A DNA stretch of 64,000 nt from Anaerobacillus alkaliphilus (GTDB taxonomy: Bacteria > Bacillota > Bacilli > Bacillales > Anaerobacillaceae): the NCBI RefSeq assembly GCF_004116265.1, contig NZ_QOUX01000023.1, forward strand, positions 1 through 64,000, written 5' to 3'. The notes beneath the pieces were generated by a model, which saw only the letters and a program-made list of their open reading frames with translations, did no database searches and had not been told where the DNA came from. The position numbers and the translations under genes are program-made. Below, piece after piece: positions 1 through 9,443 of this stretch (position 1 is the first letter of the stretch; each line of letters opens with the position of its first letter).

Positions 1-3000
1 GTGTTGTTCCCATTAAATGCCACGACATTCGCTGGGAAAATGACTTGTTTCACTTCTGCCCCTATTTCAACCGTAATTTTTCCATTCTGCGCCTGTGGGT
101 TAGTTACTACAAGTTTCGATCTATCTGGCGTCACCGGTGGATGTGCTGGTGGACCTGGATTTACAGGCTCCCCTGGTTCTCCCGGCTCTCCTGGTTCTCC
201 TGGTTCTCCTGGCTCTCCTGGTGAAGATGCCTCAATTGCTGGAAGCGCTCCAACATGACCACCATCTGTCCCAGCCGTATTTAATTTACTCTCTAGTGTC
301 AGACGGAGGAAATCTCCCCAACTGATATTGCCATCTTCATCTCTTTCATAGACTTCTGGTAAGCTGATACTTACAAAATCAGTTACGGCAACAGAAACGC
401 CCTGGCTATTTACTGTCTTTTCACCGTCAAAGAAGAAGTTTGTGGCATCTACATTCCCTGAGATAAAGTCAGGAACGGCATCTTCTGTATTTGATTTGAA
501 TGAGAGGTTATTCTTAAATATCCCTTGGTCTTCAGCTGCAAAGTATGGATTTAATCTGAAGATAAAGTTAAATCTATCATTATCAAAAGCAGTATTGTTT
601 TCGACAACTACAGCACCTGGATTAAAGTTATCGGTAAACCCATCCATACGGTTATTAAAAGCAAGATTGTTCTTTACGACATGCGCAACAGGAAGACCTT
701 CTCCACCCACTTTAAACCCATTTCTATTTCCGTAGGCTATGTTTCCATCCAGTACTACTGGCATGTTAGGTCCTTCATTAATTCGATTGTACAAGTCCCA
801 ACCGTCATCAATGTTGTTATACGCAATATTGCCTCTAAAAATGTTTCCAACACCTACACCCAATTTAGCTGCAAATCCATCAGCGTCAACTTCAGCTGCA
901 TCTTTATTGTGATGAGAGGTGCTATTCAAAACAAGGTTGTGTTTAGGCCATAAATCTGGATTTGATCCATCACCAGTAATATGGAGTCCCGTATTTCCGT
1001 TATAGCTAAAGGTCATCATTTCAATAATATTATGATCTCCCTTTATTCTCATGCTAGTAGAAGAAGCTCGAGTTAATTCGATGCCATAAAGGTGCCAGTA
1101 ATCAGCTTCAAGGCGGAGGATTTCACCAAGACTTCCCTTTCCGTCAATCACTACTTTTTCACCATTGTATGGTACAATGCGCTTCATTTTCCCTTCTACA
1201 CTACTATATTCTTTACCAATTCTAATTGTAGAGGATGGTTCATAAGTTCCCTCACGCATAAATATAGTTTCGCCCGGTAAAACGAATTGGATTGCAGTTA
1301 CTAGATCCATAGGATCGTCGATCGTTCCTGTTCCAGAGTTAGTACCATCTGGAGAAACAAATAGTCCTGCTCCATTATTAAAGATTTTTTTCGTTACTGT
1401 TATATTTTTCGTTATTGGTGTTTGAGACGGTGCACCTGAAGGAATATAAGTAACTGTAAACACTGTTGTTTCATTTTCAAGTGTTTCAGAGATCACTAAT
1501 GCCTCGTTAGCAGTAACTGCTAAATTACTAGCAACCTCTACTCCATCCTTTGCCATTGTCACACTACCACCGTAATTAGCTAAAACTCTTAAGTCGTAAT
1601 CTGCAGAACCAGATTGAGGTGCAGATACAATGTTCATCGCCACATTTGCTGGTGGTTGCTCAACTACTGGTGACGTTACTGTATTAGCTTCACTTAAAGT
1701 AATGCTTGCATTTTCTACACGAACTTTTGCATTTCTAGCTGCATAGAAGCCAATGTACATATTGTTCTCATCAATCACTTGAACTAGATCCGCTCCGTTT
1801 ACTACTCTTTCAAAACTAACTATTTCACCTAAATGAGTCGTGTAGGTAGTCGACATAATAAACGATGTATCGGTTCTTTCTAGCTTCATTCTAATTGGTG
1901 TGTTAAGACTAACGTTTTGATTATGATTAGAATTAAACGTCGAGTTAGAGAATGAAGAGCCAAAGTTGCCCCAAGGGTAAAGGACACCTGTTCTAAAAAT
2001 TGGTGCTACTCGTACTTGGGTTTTCCCGGAACCAGCACGAACCCCTACGCTAAACATATTTGATGCTGCAGGAACTTCTTCAAAGCCTAGTAACATTGGC
2101 TCTTGTCTAGCTCCGCCATTCACATCTCTAACCATAATTCCTGCACTATCTTGACCATGTGGATTAGCATCAGTTTCTGGACCGAACTGTTCAACGATAA
2201 TATCTGCTTCTAAAATAAAATTGTGTACATTTGGATCTAGAGCAGTATAGTAGAATGTTAAACCGTCATGTCCAGGTGCAATCTTTCCGCCGCGACTTTC
2301 TAAAACAATCGAACCTTCTATCGTGCCTGGCACTTGTGGTTCAGCATAGTTAGTACCTATCTTCTCAGGCAATACATTGGAATTGAAATTTAAGTCAGTT
2401 GATTGACCAAAGGTGATAGATTTCCAATCTAATGATGGAGTTTCTTCTTTTGGCTCAAGATATTCAATGGTAATACCATTAATTTTTACATTAGCAACAT
2501 TCTCTCCTGAGTTTCCTTCAGTACGAAGTTGAATAAATGAAGCATCCGTACCGACCTCAGACTCAATCACTAGTTGCGTAGGAACATCTTTTGCAAAAGC
2601 ATCATAAATTCTCGATGCCCCATCGTGAATTGAATTTGCCTGACCAGTTGTATTATTGTCTACGTATACTTGGAACTTTCTTTCTCCACTAGCCTCTGCA
2701 ATATCCAATGTCAATCTGTAAGGTTTGCTTAAATCAAATACTCCACCTGGGGTAGTAGAAGCTGTCGAATCAGTAGTTGAAAGAGCTCCGACTGTCATTC
2801 TAGCCCCACCTGTTAAAGTGATTTGCTCAGACGACACAACAATATTTGAACCGCCACCCTTAATCAAGTACATAGGTTTTGTTTCATCATTAGGTAGCGC
2901 TTTATATGCTGCAGTGAATAAATTATCTCTAGTTGCTCCTTCAAAGTTATCAAAAAATACTAGGTTGCTAGGATCAGTTGGTTCAACTGGATCTGGATTA

Positions 3001-6000
3001 TCTCCAGGATCTCCTGGTAAATTCGGGTCATTCCCCGGCAACACATACGTAAAGAAATTGCCCCAAACAATATTTCCTGCTGCATCTCTTTGATTTACGA
3101 TACTTGGTAATGCTCGTGGGTCAAGTGGCAATACAGGCTCATGAAAGATAAACTGCTCATCTGTTAATTCTACGCCTGAAGCATTCTTAGACACTGAACC
3201 ATCAAACATAAAGTTCTCGTCTGATGCTAGATTTGATGGGTAACGATCTCTTGCTGAATAATCTCTTTGATAAGAAATTGCTCCATTAATTTTAAAATCA
3301 GGAGTGATATGGTTATAGGTTGTAAAGTCTAAGTTACCGCTGCGATTGTTAAAACCAATTACATTTTCGGCAATAAGACCAGGGTTACTATTACTTGTAA
3401 TTCCATACTTCCCGTTATTAAATGTTAAGCTGTTACGGATAATATGTGGAACGTGGACGCCTTCGCCACCTAATTTAAAGCCGTTTTTGTCTCCACCGCC
3501 GCCAGTTCCGTTTGTAAGTACACCGTTGTTAAACGCAATACTATCTTCGATTACAACGACGCCAATTGGACCTGAACCAACTTTTGTATAAAGATCATAA
3601 CCATCGTCAACATTATTGTGTGCGACTACGCCCCTTAGAACATTCCCCTCACCAACAGTAAGTTTTATCGCAAAACCATCTGCATTGTTTTGGGCAGGAT
3701 CCATGTTATCAAACGCAACACTATATTGAATTAAGTTGTGAGACGGCCATTCATCTATCGTCACTAATGAATAATCAATTCTACTCATTTGGAAACCAGA
3801 GTCCCCATTATCATAAAATCTACTATATTCTACAACATTGTGATTTCCTGCAAGATGATAACCTTTGGTATTACCAGCTGAACGGGTGAAATCAAGTCCT
3901 GATACATGCCAGTAATTTCCTTCATGAAGCATTCCATCAGATAAACGGTCAAAGTCGAAGATTGGTCTTGTGCCTTCTTCAGCTACTAAATACTTCATCG
4001 CATCGGCAGTTCCATCATTAAACCGCTTAATTCTAATTGGAGAAGTTCGAACATAACGTCCATCTTGAACAATAACTTTTTGTCCTGGTTTTACAAAATC
4101 TATTGCTGTATCAATATCGAGTGGATTATTTTTGGTTCCTAATCCTTCTTTTGAACCTGTTGGTGAAACGTAAATATCTCCACCTTCTGCAAACGTTTTG
4201 TTCGTTACGGTAAAGTTTCTTACGACTGGCACATAAGAAGTTAAATACTGCGTATCATCAGGGATAAAGGTCAGGCTAAAGTTAGTGTTACTATGTTGAG
4301 TAATCGTTGTAGGTAATTGAACGATTTCCCCTGCTGTTACCTCTAAATTTTGAGAAACAGTGTTTAACCCCTGTCTAACAGTCAGTTCCCCATCGACATT
4401 TGCTCTTACTTTTAAATCGTAATTTGTTAGTGGTGTTTTATCTAAAGATAAAATATCAATTCTTGGTTTTACAGGTTCTAATGGAGGGGCAACTCTTGGT
4501 GCATCTGTAGCTTGCGCTGTTACAGAAAACTGAATGTTATGCACTTCAATCGTTGCTTCACGAGCCGTATAGAAACCAACGTACAGTTTATTATCTTGAA
4601 CATTTAGGATTTCTGGTTCGAAAATAATGGCTTCATAATCATTATTTAATCTTCCGACGAACCCACTATTCGTTTTCGATAATGTTAAACGGTAGTCTTT
4701 AGCTGGATACGTATTCGTAATTGATGGTCTTTCTTGTTTTAACATGATGCTTTGGATATCTTGACTTCCTTCACCATCAGATGCAACAACACCTGTTCTT
4801 GCAAATAACTGTGTCCCGTTCGGCCATATGGTGCGCCCAGCGAAGCCACCAATCGCAGCAATATTGGAAGAAAATACTGCTGAGTCATTTAACTGCCCAA
4901 TAGCATCCCTTGCCATAATACCAAAGGATTCCTGACCATCGTGAGGAGTCTTCGCGTAATGAATTACTTTAATGTCTGCTGATAACTCAAAGTTATCTTC
5001 TGCTGCGTCAATTACAGTGTAGTAATACGTAATTCCATCATGATCACCTGTCACTTTTCCAGCATTTTGTCCAGTCGAAGCTTCAAGTTTAATTACCCGC
5101 TCTTCAAGTGCGCCGTCCTTGATAACTTCCCAGATATTTCGATTTGTACCAATAGACTGACCAAATCTAATGAAATTCCATTGGTAATCTAGTTCCTCTC
5201 GAACAGTTACCTTTAATGTTGTACCAGAAATACTAGAATCGTTAGGAACGATCTTAAGATCGTAGGTTCCAACCTCTGTATTATTAAAATTACCTAACTC
5301 AATCTCATATTCAGTTGGAGCTAGAAGTTCCTTGTCTTGGTTATCATAAATTAACGATACTTCTAAACCATTACTGTCAAATGACTCACCAAGGAAATAT
5401 GTCGTTTTCGGGTACTTTGTTACCTCGATACGATCTAGTTCTTTTTCTTTTACAGTTACTAGGAAAGTCGTTGACACACCTTTATAGGAGATGGTTATTT
5501 CTTTTTGACCTGGTGAAGTCGTATCTAACGAAGAAACTGTATAATCTCCTCTAAGTAACCTTACCTCAGAATTGTCACTATATTTTGCAAAGACAACAAT
5601 CCCACTTAAGTCCAACTCATCACCTAGAAAATAAACCACCTTCTCTGGTAATTGCGTAATCTCTAACCCTTCTAAACTAGCATCTTTTACTTCGACATCA
5701 AACGAAGTTGACTTTTCAGGCATTTCTGTTGAAATTACATGGACCGTAATTGCGCCCGGCGTGGTAAAAGTGAATGTTCCATTTTCATCAGTTGCTTCTG
5801 GAATTTCAAACGTATATAAACTTTCGTTCAACTCTTGAACTACTCCAGTACCATATTCAGCAACTACAGTAATTCCCTTTGGATCAAATGTATCACCAAG
5901 ATAATAGACCATTTTTGCTGGGTAGTATAAGACATCTAAATTTTTTATAGATAATGCTGCAATATTAATGTCTACACTAGCCTGTGCACCGTTAAAATGG

Positions 6001-7535
6001 ATTGTTAGTGTATTCGTTCCAGGCTGACTACTATCAAATCCTGTAACAATATATTCATTTTGGGCAAGTACTTCGGTTCGTTGGTTTCCTTGGGCATCAA
6101 CCCAAACAGCAGAAACGATTAACCCTGATAAATCAAGAAATTCTCCAACCAAGTACTCCTTTTTCATCGCATTAGTATTTAAGATTATGTCTGTCGCTAT
6201 TCTTGCATCAGCCTTAATTTCAAAATTGCTAAAAGTTACTTCAGCATCTCTAGCAACATAAAAGCCGACGTAAACGTTTTCATTAAATAGCTGGTCCTGA
6301 GTAAGTATTTCACTTTGTCCATTTGTGGTTACTACGTAAACATCTCCGGATTTCTTAATCCGTAAATCATAAATCTCACCCGCAGACGGAACTCTAACAT
6401 GAAAAGGATCAAGCTTCACTTGTGTGCCAGTGCTTGGTTGAGTTCCAGCTACTCCATGTTTATAAAAGCCTTTTACATGATCTGTATCTAAGGCCCCTAC
6501 AGCTACGTAATTAGAGCTTTGTGTACTAGATCCAGCAACGAAATCATCTCTAAGCATCAATCCAAATGATTTTTGATTCGGTGTAGAAATACTACTATCA
6601 CTATTAAAACTCTTTACTTGAGCTCTGGTAGTAATTTCAAAGTTGCCACCAGCTGGTAGTTCTTTATAGTAAAATGAGATACCTTCGTCAGCACTTGCGA
6701 CCTTGCCACCTGACGCAAACAATGTTACTGAACCGTCTTCATGAATTGTTGGATCCGGATTTCTGCCATCACTTGTATTCGCACCAAATTTAGTAAACTC
6801 CCAATCTCCTAATTCAATTGTTGGTTGAAACGTTAGTTCCACATCACTATAAGTAACTGTTGCATTTCTAGCTACATATAGCCCTACATAGTTTAAGGCT
6901 TCTTGATATTCAAGTATTTGAATTTGATCTCCAATAGATATCGTGTAAACGCTACCAACTTTTTTAATACTTAACTCATAGGTTTCTCCTTCTAATGGAG
7001 GACGTGTTGTAGAAAACTCCAACCCCTCTTTTGTGTGTACCCCTGATTGTTTAAAGTAGCCCTTCATTACTTGGTCTAATGCACCTACAGCTACATAGTC
7101 ACCAGTAAAACTTGCAAGTCGCTCGTTATTCAATACGTTGCTTCTAAGCATAATTCCAAAAGAAACCTGGTTATTAGCTGTCCATGCATCCACATGAGCT
7201 GTAGCACGAAGCTCATAATTGGAATTGTGATCAATCTCTTTAAAATAGTAGACTAATCCTTCAGTTGCCGCAGATATTTTCCCTCGGTTATTTGATGCTC
7301 TTAACGTAACATCCCCATCTTCATGTTCAGTAATTTCAAAGTTTTCGTAATTAAGATCATTTGTACCAGTGTCCCCCATAATACTGCCTTGCCAATCACT
7401 TGTAATTGTTATCATTTCGTTCTGTGACTCAGTTACAGTATCCGTTTCAGCAAAAGCAAACGTTGTTAAATTTAAACTTGAAAATAACAACAGAAACGAC
7501 ATTAACATTGGTAACAGCCGTTTACGTCTTCCCAT
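1..7535 (-). CDS. Giant secreted pectate lyase with tandem PL9 beta-helix domains (C-terminus beyond window)
   Basis: The frame is open from an ATG at 7535 (AGGAGG-type site upstream) to the left edge, about 2,511 codons, so the C-terminus is missing. Residues 1-29 are a signal peptide ending AFA|E. Then come two laminin-G/CBM-like beta-sandwich modules (about 7420-6190, each ending in a motif like YVGLYVARNATV), four Ig-like (Big_3-type) repeats (about 6190-5190), another sandwich module (5190-4540), a first PL9-type beta-helix (about 4185-3045), a Pro/Gly/Asp linker, two more sandwich modules (2950-1690), a second PL9-type beta-helix (about 1370-240) and a (GEP)6 linker. Both helices carry DGFA(I/A)KL, containing the Lys expected to be the PL9 base, then VDDGYDLY/IDDGWDLY and NGFKxGGEG. 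The likely role is extracellular beta-elimination of polygalacturonate or rhamnogalacturonan backbone. Family assignment is from remembered motifs. Two repressor operators lie upstream. Confidence 0.88.
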   Translation of the reverse strand, partial: MGRRKRLLPMLMSFLLLFSSLNLTTFAFAETDTVTESQNEMITITSDWQGSIMGDTGTNDLNYENFEITEHEDGDVTLRASNNRGKISAATEGLVYYFKEIDHNSNYELRATAHVDAWTANNQVSFGIMLRSNVLNNERLASFTGDYVAVGALDQVMKGYFKQSGVHTKEGLEFSTTRPPLEGETYELSIKKVGSVYTISIGDQIQILEYQEALNYVGLYVARNATVTYSDVELTFQPTIELGDWEFTKFGANTSDGRNPDPTIHEDGSVTLFASGGKVASADEGISFYYKELPAGGNFEITTRAQVKSFNSDSSISTPNQKSFGLMLRDDFVAGSSTQSSNYVAVGALDTDHVKGFYKHGVAGTQPSTGTQVKLDPFHVRVPSAGEIYDLRIKKSGDVYVVTTNGQSEILTQDQLFNENVYVGFYVARDAEVTFSNFEIKADARIATDIILNTNAMKKEYLVGEFLDLSGLIVSAVWVDAQGNQRTEVLAQNEYIVTGFDSSQPGTNTLTIHFNGAQASVDINIAALSIKNLDVLYYPAKMVYYLGDTFDPKGITVVAEYGTGVVQELNESLYTFEIPEATDENGTFTFTTPGAITVHVISTEMPEKSTSFDVEVKDASLEGLEITQLPEKVVYFLGDELDLSGIVVFAKYSDNSEVRLLRGDYTVSSLDTTSPGQKEITISYKGVSTTFLVTVKEKELDRIEVTKYPKTTYFLGESFDSNGLEVSLIYDNQDKELLAPTEYEIELGNFNNTEVGTYDLKIVPNDSSISGTTLKVTVREELDYQWNFIRFGQSIGTNRNIWEVIKDGALEERVIKLEASTGQNAGKVTGDHDGITYYYTVIDAAEDNFELSADIKVIHYAKTPHDGQESFGIMARDAIGQLNDSAVFSSNIAAIGGFAGRTIWPNGTQLFARTGVVASDGEGSQDIQSIMLKQERPSITNTYPAKDYRLTLSKTNSGFVGRLNNDYEAIIFEPEILNVQDNKLYVGFYTAREATIEVHNIQFSVTAQATDAPRVAPPLEPVKPRIDILSLDKTPLTNYDLKVRANVDGELTVRQGLNTVSQNLEVTAGEIVQLPTTITQHSNTNFSLTFIPDDTQYLTSYVPVVRNFTVTNKTFAEGGDIYVSPTGSKEGLGTKNNPLDIDTAIDFVKPGQKVIVQDGRYVRTSPIRIKRFNDGTADAMKYLVAEEGTRPIFDFDRLSDGMLHEGNYWHVSGLDFTRSAGNTKGYHLAGNHNVVEYSRFYDNGDSGFQMSRIDYSLVTIDEWPSHNLIQYSVAFDNMDPAQNNADGFAIKLTVGEGNVLRGVVAHNNVDDGYDLYTKVGSGPIGVVVIEDSIAFNNGVLTNGTGGGGDKNGFKLGGEGVHVPHIIRNSLTFNNGKYGITSNSNPGLIAENVIGFNNRSGNLDFTTYNHITPDFKINGAISYQRDYSARDRYPSNLASDENFMFDGSVSKNASGVELTDEQFIFHEPVLPLDPRALPSIVNQRDAAGNIVWGNFFTYVLPGNDPNLPGDPGDNPDPVEPTDPSNLVFFDNFEGATRDNLFTAAYKALPNDETKPMYLIKGGGSNIVVSSEQITLTGGARMTVGALSTTDSTASTTPGGVFDLSKPYRLTLDIAEASGERKFQVYVDNNTTGQANSIHDGASRIYDAFAKDVPTQLVIESEVGTDASFIQLRTEGNSGENVANVKINGITIEYLEPKEETPSLDWKSITFGQSTDLNFNSNVLPEKIGTNYAEPQVPGTIEGSIVLESRGGKIAPGHDGLTFYYTALDPNVHNFILEADIIVEQFGPETDANPHGQDSAGIMVRDVNGGARQEPMLLGFEEVPAASNMFSVGVRAGSGKTQVRVAPIFRTGVLYPWGNFGSSFSNSTFNSNHNQNVSLNTPIRMKLERTDTSFIMSTTYTTHLGEIVSFERVVNGADLVQVIDENNMYIGFYAARNAKVRVENASITLSEANTVTSPVVEQPPANVAMNIVSAPQSGSADYDLRVLANYGGSVTMAKDGVEVASNLAVTANEALVISETLENETTVFTVTYIPSGAPSQTPITKNITVTKKIFNNGAGLFVSPDGTNSGTGTIDDPMDLVTAIQFVLPGETIFMREGTYEPSSTIRIGKEYSSVEGKMKRIVPYNGEKVVIDGKGSLGEILRLEADYWHLYGIELTRASSTSMRIKGDHNIIEMMTFSYNGNTGLHITGDGSNPDLWPKHNLVLNSTSHHNKDAAEVDADGFAAKLGVGVGNIFRGNIAYNNIDDGWDLYNRINEGPNMPVVLDGNIAYGNRNGFKVGGEGLPVAHVVKNNLAFNNRMDGFTDNFNPGAVVVENNTAFDNDRFNFIFRLNPYFAAEDQGIFKNNLSFKSNTEDAVPDFISGNVDATNFFFDGEKTVNSQGVSVAVTDFVSISLPEVYERDEDGNISWGDFLRLTLESKLNTAGTDGGHVGALPAIEASSPGEPGEPGEPGEPGEPGEPVNPGPPAHPPVTPDRSKLVVTNPQAQNGKITVEIGAEVKQVIFPANVVAFNGNN
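166..222 (-). repeat. (Gly-Glu-Pro)6 coding repeat in the lyase gene
   Basis: Six perfect Gly-Glu-Pro triplets lie in the lyase frame, encoded by alternating GAG/GAA and CCA/CCG codons, followed by a Pro-rich stretch. They separate the second beta-helix from a further domain that runs off the left edge. This looks like an extended, acidic, collagen-like spacer between secreted modules. Confidence 0.85.
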
Positions 7536-7643
7536 TTACATTCCTCCTTTTATGTAAGATTTACACAATAAAAAAACATCTTCAATCTGATAATCTCACC
7601 TCTTTACTAAAATTTTTATAAGTAAAATATATTGTTGCACTCT

Positions 7644-7667
7644 AAAAATAACAACGTTGTTATTTTT
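7644..7667. promoter_or_regulatory. Operator palindrome overlapping the lyase transcription start
   Basis: A perfect 24-bp palindrome centred on AACAACGTTGTT. On the minus strand a TATACT -10 box (7674-7669) sits just upstream, which places the start of transcription inside the palindrome; that is a classic repressor position. It matches operators at 7753, 9238, 9368, 11458 and 18981. A LacI-family protein (19068) is the best candidate to bind it. Confidence 0.8.
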
Positions 7668-7752
7668 GAGTATACAACAATAAATAAAGTAACGTATGGA
7701 AGTAGTTAACTGAGTAATTGGTGAAAGCTGCGGAGTTTGCTCTGATGACTTC

Positions 7753-7776
7753 TGAGTTAACAACGTTGTTAACTCA
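7753..7776. promoter_or_regulatory. Second (upstream) operator palindrome of the lyase gene
   Basis: A perfect 24-bp palindrome with the same AACAACGTTGTT core, 109 bp centre-to-centre from the operator at 7644. It lies in the gap between the MATE stop codon and the lyase promoter. The paired arrangement would allow DNA looping by a tetrameric LacI-type repressor; looping is inference. Confidence 0.75.
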
Positions 7777-7844
7777 AGGTAATTGTATATACTTTTAAAG
7801 AATCTGTCAATTAATTATCTAAAAATTAAAAATACTTTCGTTCG

Positions 7845-9206
7845 TCAATTTGCGAGCTTGTTTTGCATTTTGTTGATATTAGCCTGATTTTTCTTTAGAC
7901 CTCTGTTTTTTTTCAAGATAAAAAGGGACACTACACCTAATTCAGCTGCCATGCCCATTGAATGAGCAAGTGAACCAATCATTCCATTCCATTGCGGTAC
8001 GATGCTCGATGCAGTAACTAAAACAGCTAATAAGACTAGTACATGAGTAGTTTGAGAATATACCATAACGCTTGTTTGGCTTCTTAGTAGCAATAGGCCA
8101 TTACAATAATCAAGAATCGGGAAAACAACAGCCATGATTAGGAAAAAACGTAAAGCTTGTAAACTAGCTTCTAGTAATCGATCATTTGCACCAATAATGT
8201 TTTCTATAAAAAGATGTCCAAGTGGTGTGAAATTAAATAATGCTAACACAATAACTGGTACTACTCCGATAGTAAACGTAAATTTCTTTACTTTTTCACT
8301 ATTTTCATTATAAAAGGTCAGAACAATTTGATGGATATAGGTAAAGAAGCTTAGCATTAGCTGTGTAATACTAAACGCTATTGCATAAGCAGCAATCGCT
8401 AATTCAATGTCGTTTGTTTTTCCAAGAAATACATTGATTAAGGGGGCTACTAATACAATGATTAAAGATGATAAAATAAGAGGTTTATAGAAACGGAATA
8501 TTTGTGACTTAGTTGTTATCTTATGCGACGGGTCTTCATTAACCATCTTTTTCACAAGAAAACGTCCCTCAATATAACTAACAATACTCTCAATCATCAT
8601 GCCTAGTAGAAATATATAGGCTCCGGTTTTAGCGTTAATATTGCCCGTGTGGATAAAATAAAGCGACAATAAATACATCCCAATTAAGCGAATAACCATC
8701 CCAAATGTTAACCACTTTGTTTGTTTATTTAGGATAATCACTCCTTGAAACAAACAACGAATCGCTGAAAACAAAATAACGATAACTAAAATCTGATAAA
8801 CTTCAACGATCTGTCCCACCATATTTGTTTCAACCCCAAAAAGCTTCGAGAAAATCCAACTTCCTAACGGAGTAAAGGCAATTGTTACGGAAATTAACAT
8901 TAAGGTTGTGATGACATAGAAAGCCACATGTGCCATTAATTGAAATGATTTTCGATCTCGCACGAGCGCTGAACAGGTATGCCGTAATAAAACCCCTAGA
9001 CGCTCTGTGATACTGAACAAACTCATAGCAATAACATAGCTTGCGATAATTAACTCTGGGTTATCAGCTCTAGTTAGAGTACTGTTAATAATGATGTGTG
9101 AAATTGTTACTAAGCTTGCAGATAATCCTAGCGGAATAAAGAACTTTAACAGTTTCCGATTGGATACTGTATCCTTTTTGGTATCTACGCAACTACTATC
9201 TCCCAT
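7845..9206 (-). CDS. MATE-family membrane transporter
   Basis: About 453 residues with roughly 12 hydrophobic segments, resembling MATE/polysaccharide-exporter-like flippases. The open frame reaches 9290, but the -35/-10 boxes and an operator lie inside that extension. The start is therefore ATG 9206 (or 9212), behind AAGGAAG. The first helix begins near KFFIPLGLSASLV and there is a hydrophilic Lys/Asn-rich tail. It is transcribed from the intergenic region it shares with the GH105 gene at 9444, with an operator over its transcription start, so it belongs to the uronate regulon. Whether it imports pectin fragments or exports something is not visible from sequence. Family confidence is moderate to good, substrate unknown. 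Confidence 0.8.
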   Translation of the reverse strand: MGDSSCVDTKKDTVSNRKLLKFFIPLGLSASLVTISHIIINSTLTRADNPELIIASYVIAMSLFSITERLGVLLRHTCSALVRDRKSFQLMAHVAFYVITTLMLISVTIAFTPLGSWIFSKLFGVETNMVGQIVEVYQILVIVILFSAIRCLFQGVIILNKQTKWLTFGMVIRLIGMYLLSLYFIHTGNINAKTGAYIFLLGMMIESIVSYIEGRFLVKKMVNEDPSHKITTKSQIFRFYKPLILSSLIIVLVAPLINVFLGKTNDIELAIAAYAIAFSITQLMLSFFTYIHQIVLTFYNENSEKVKKFTFTIGVVPVIVLALFNFTPLGHLFIENIIGANDRLLEASLQALRFFLIMAVVFPILDYCNGLLLLRSQTSVMVYSQTTHVLVLLAVLVTASSIVPQWNGMIGSLAHSMGMAAELGVVSLFILKKNRGLKKNQANINKMQNKLAN

Positions 9207-9237
9207 CTTCATCATCTTCCTTACTTTTAGTTTCAAC

Positions 9238-9265
9238 TCATTTTTAACAACGTTGTTAAAAATGA
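9238..9265. promoter_or_regulatory. Operator palindrome over the MATE promoter
   Basis: A perfect 28-bp palindrome with core AACAACGTTGTT, the longest of the set. On the minus strand TTGACA (9290-9285), a 17-bp spacer and TATCAT (9267-9262) precede it. The predicted start of transcription near 9255 falls within the operator. This also rules out translation starting at 9290. Confidence 0.8.
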
Positions 9266-9326
9266 TATAACTTCCTATTACGCATGTCAATAATTAACCT
9301 ATATCCTTTAAAAACCGCAAATCTTA

Positions 9327-9381
9327 TTGACAACGTTTCCATTTTAATCTTAATATAGAGTTATAAATAACAACGTTGTTA
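9327..9381 (+). promoter_or_regulatory. GH105 promoter with operator just downstream
   Basis: TTGACA (9327-9332), an 18-bp spacer and TAATAT (9351-9356) form a good SigA-type promoter. The operator (14-bp palindrome TAACAACGTTGTTA, 9368-9381) begins a few bases after the expected start of transcription. A half-site like CAACGTTT overlaps the -35 region. The operator is 123 bp from the MATE operator, so the divergent pair may be co-repressed. Confidence 0.75.
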
Positions 9382-9443
9382 ATAGTAATTATATATATTC
9401 TGATTTTGTCTCTTTAACACAAAATATTTTGGAGGTGGATGGT

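Noticed and set aside
1-325. Plus-strand frames rich in SPGSPG or repeated Leu
   Set aside because: They are antisense shadows of the (GEP)6 tract and the flanking lyase frame; no ribosome site.
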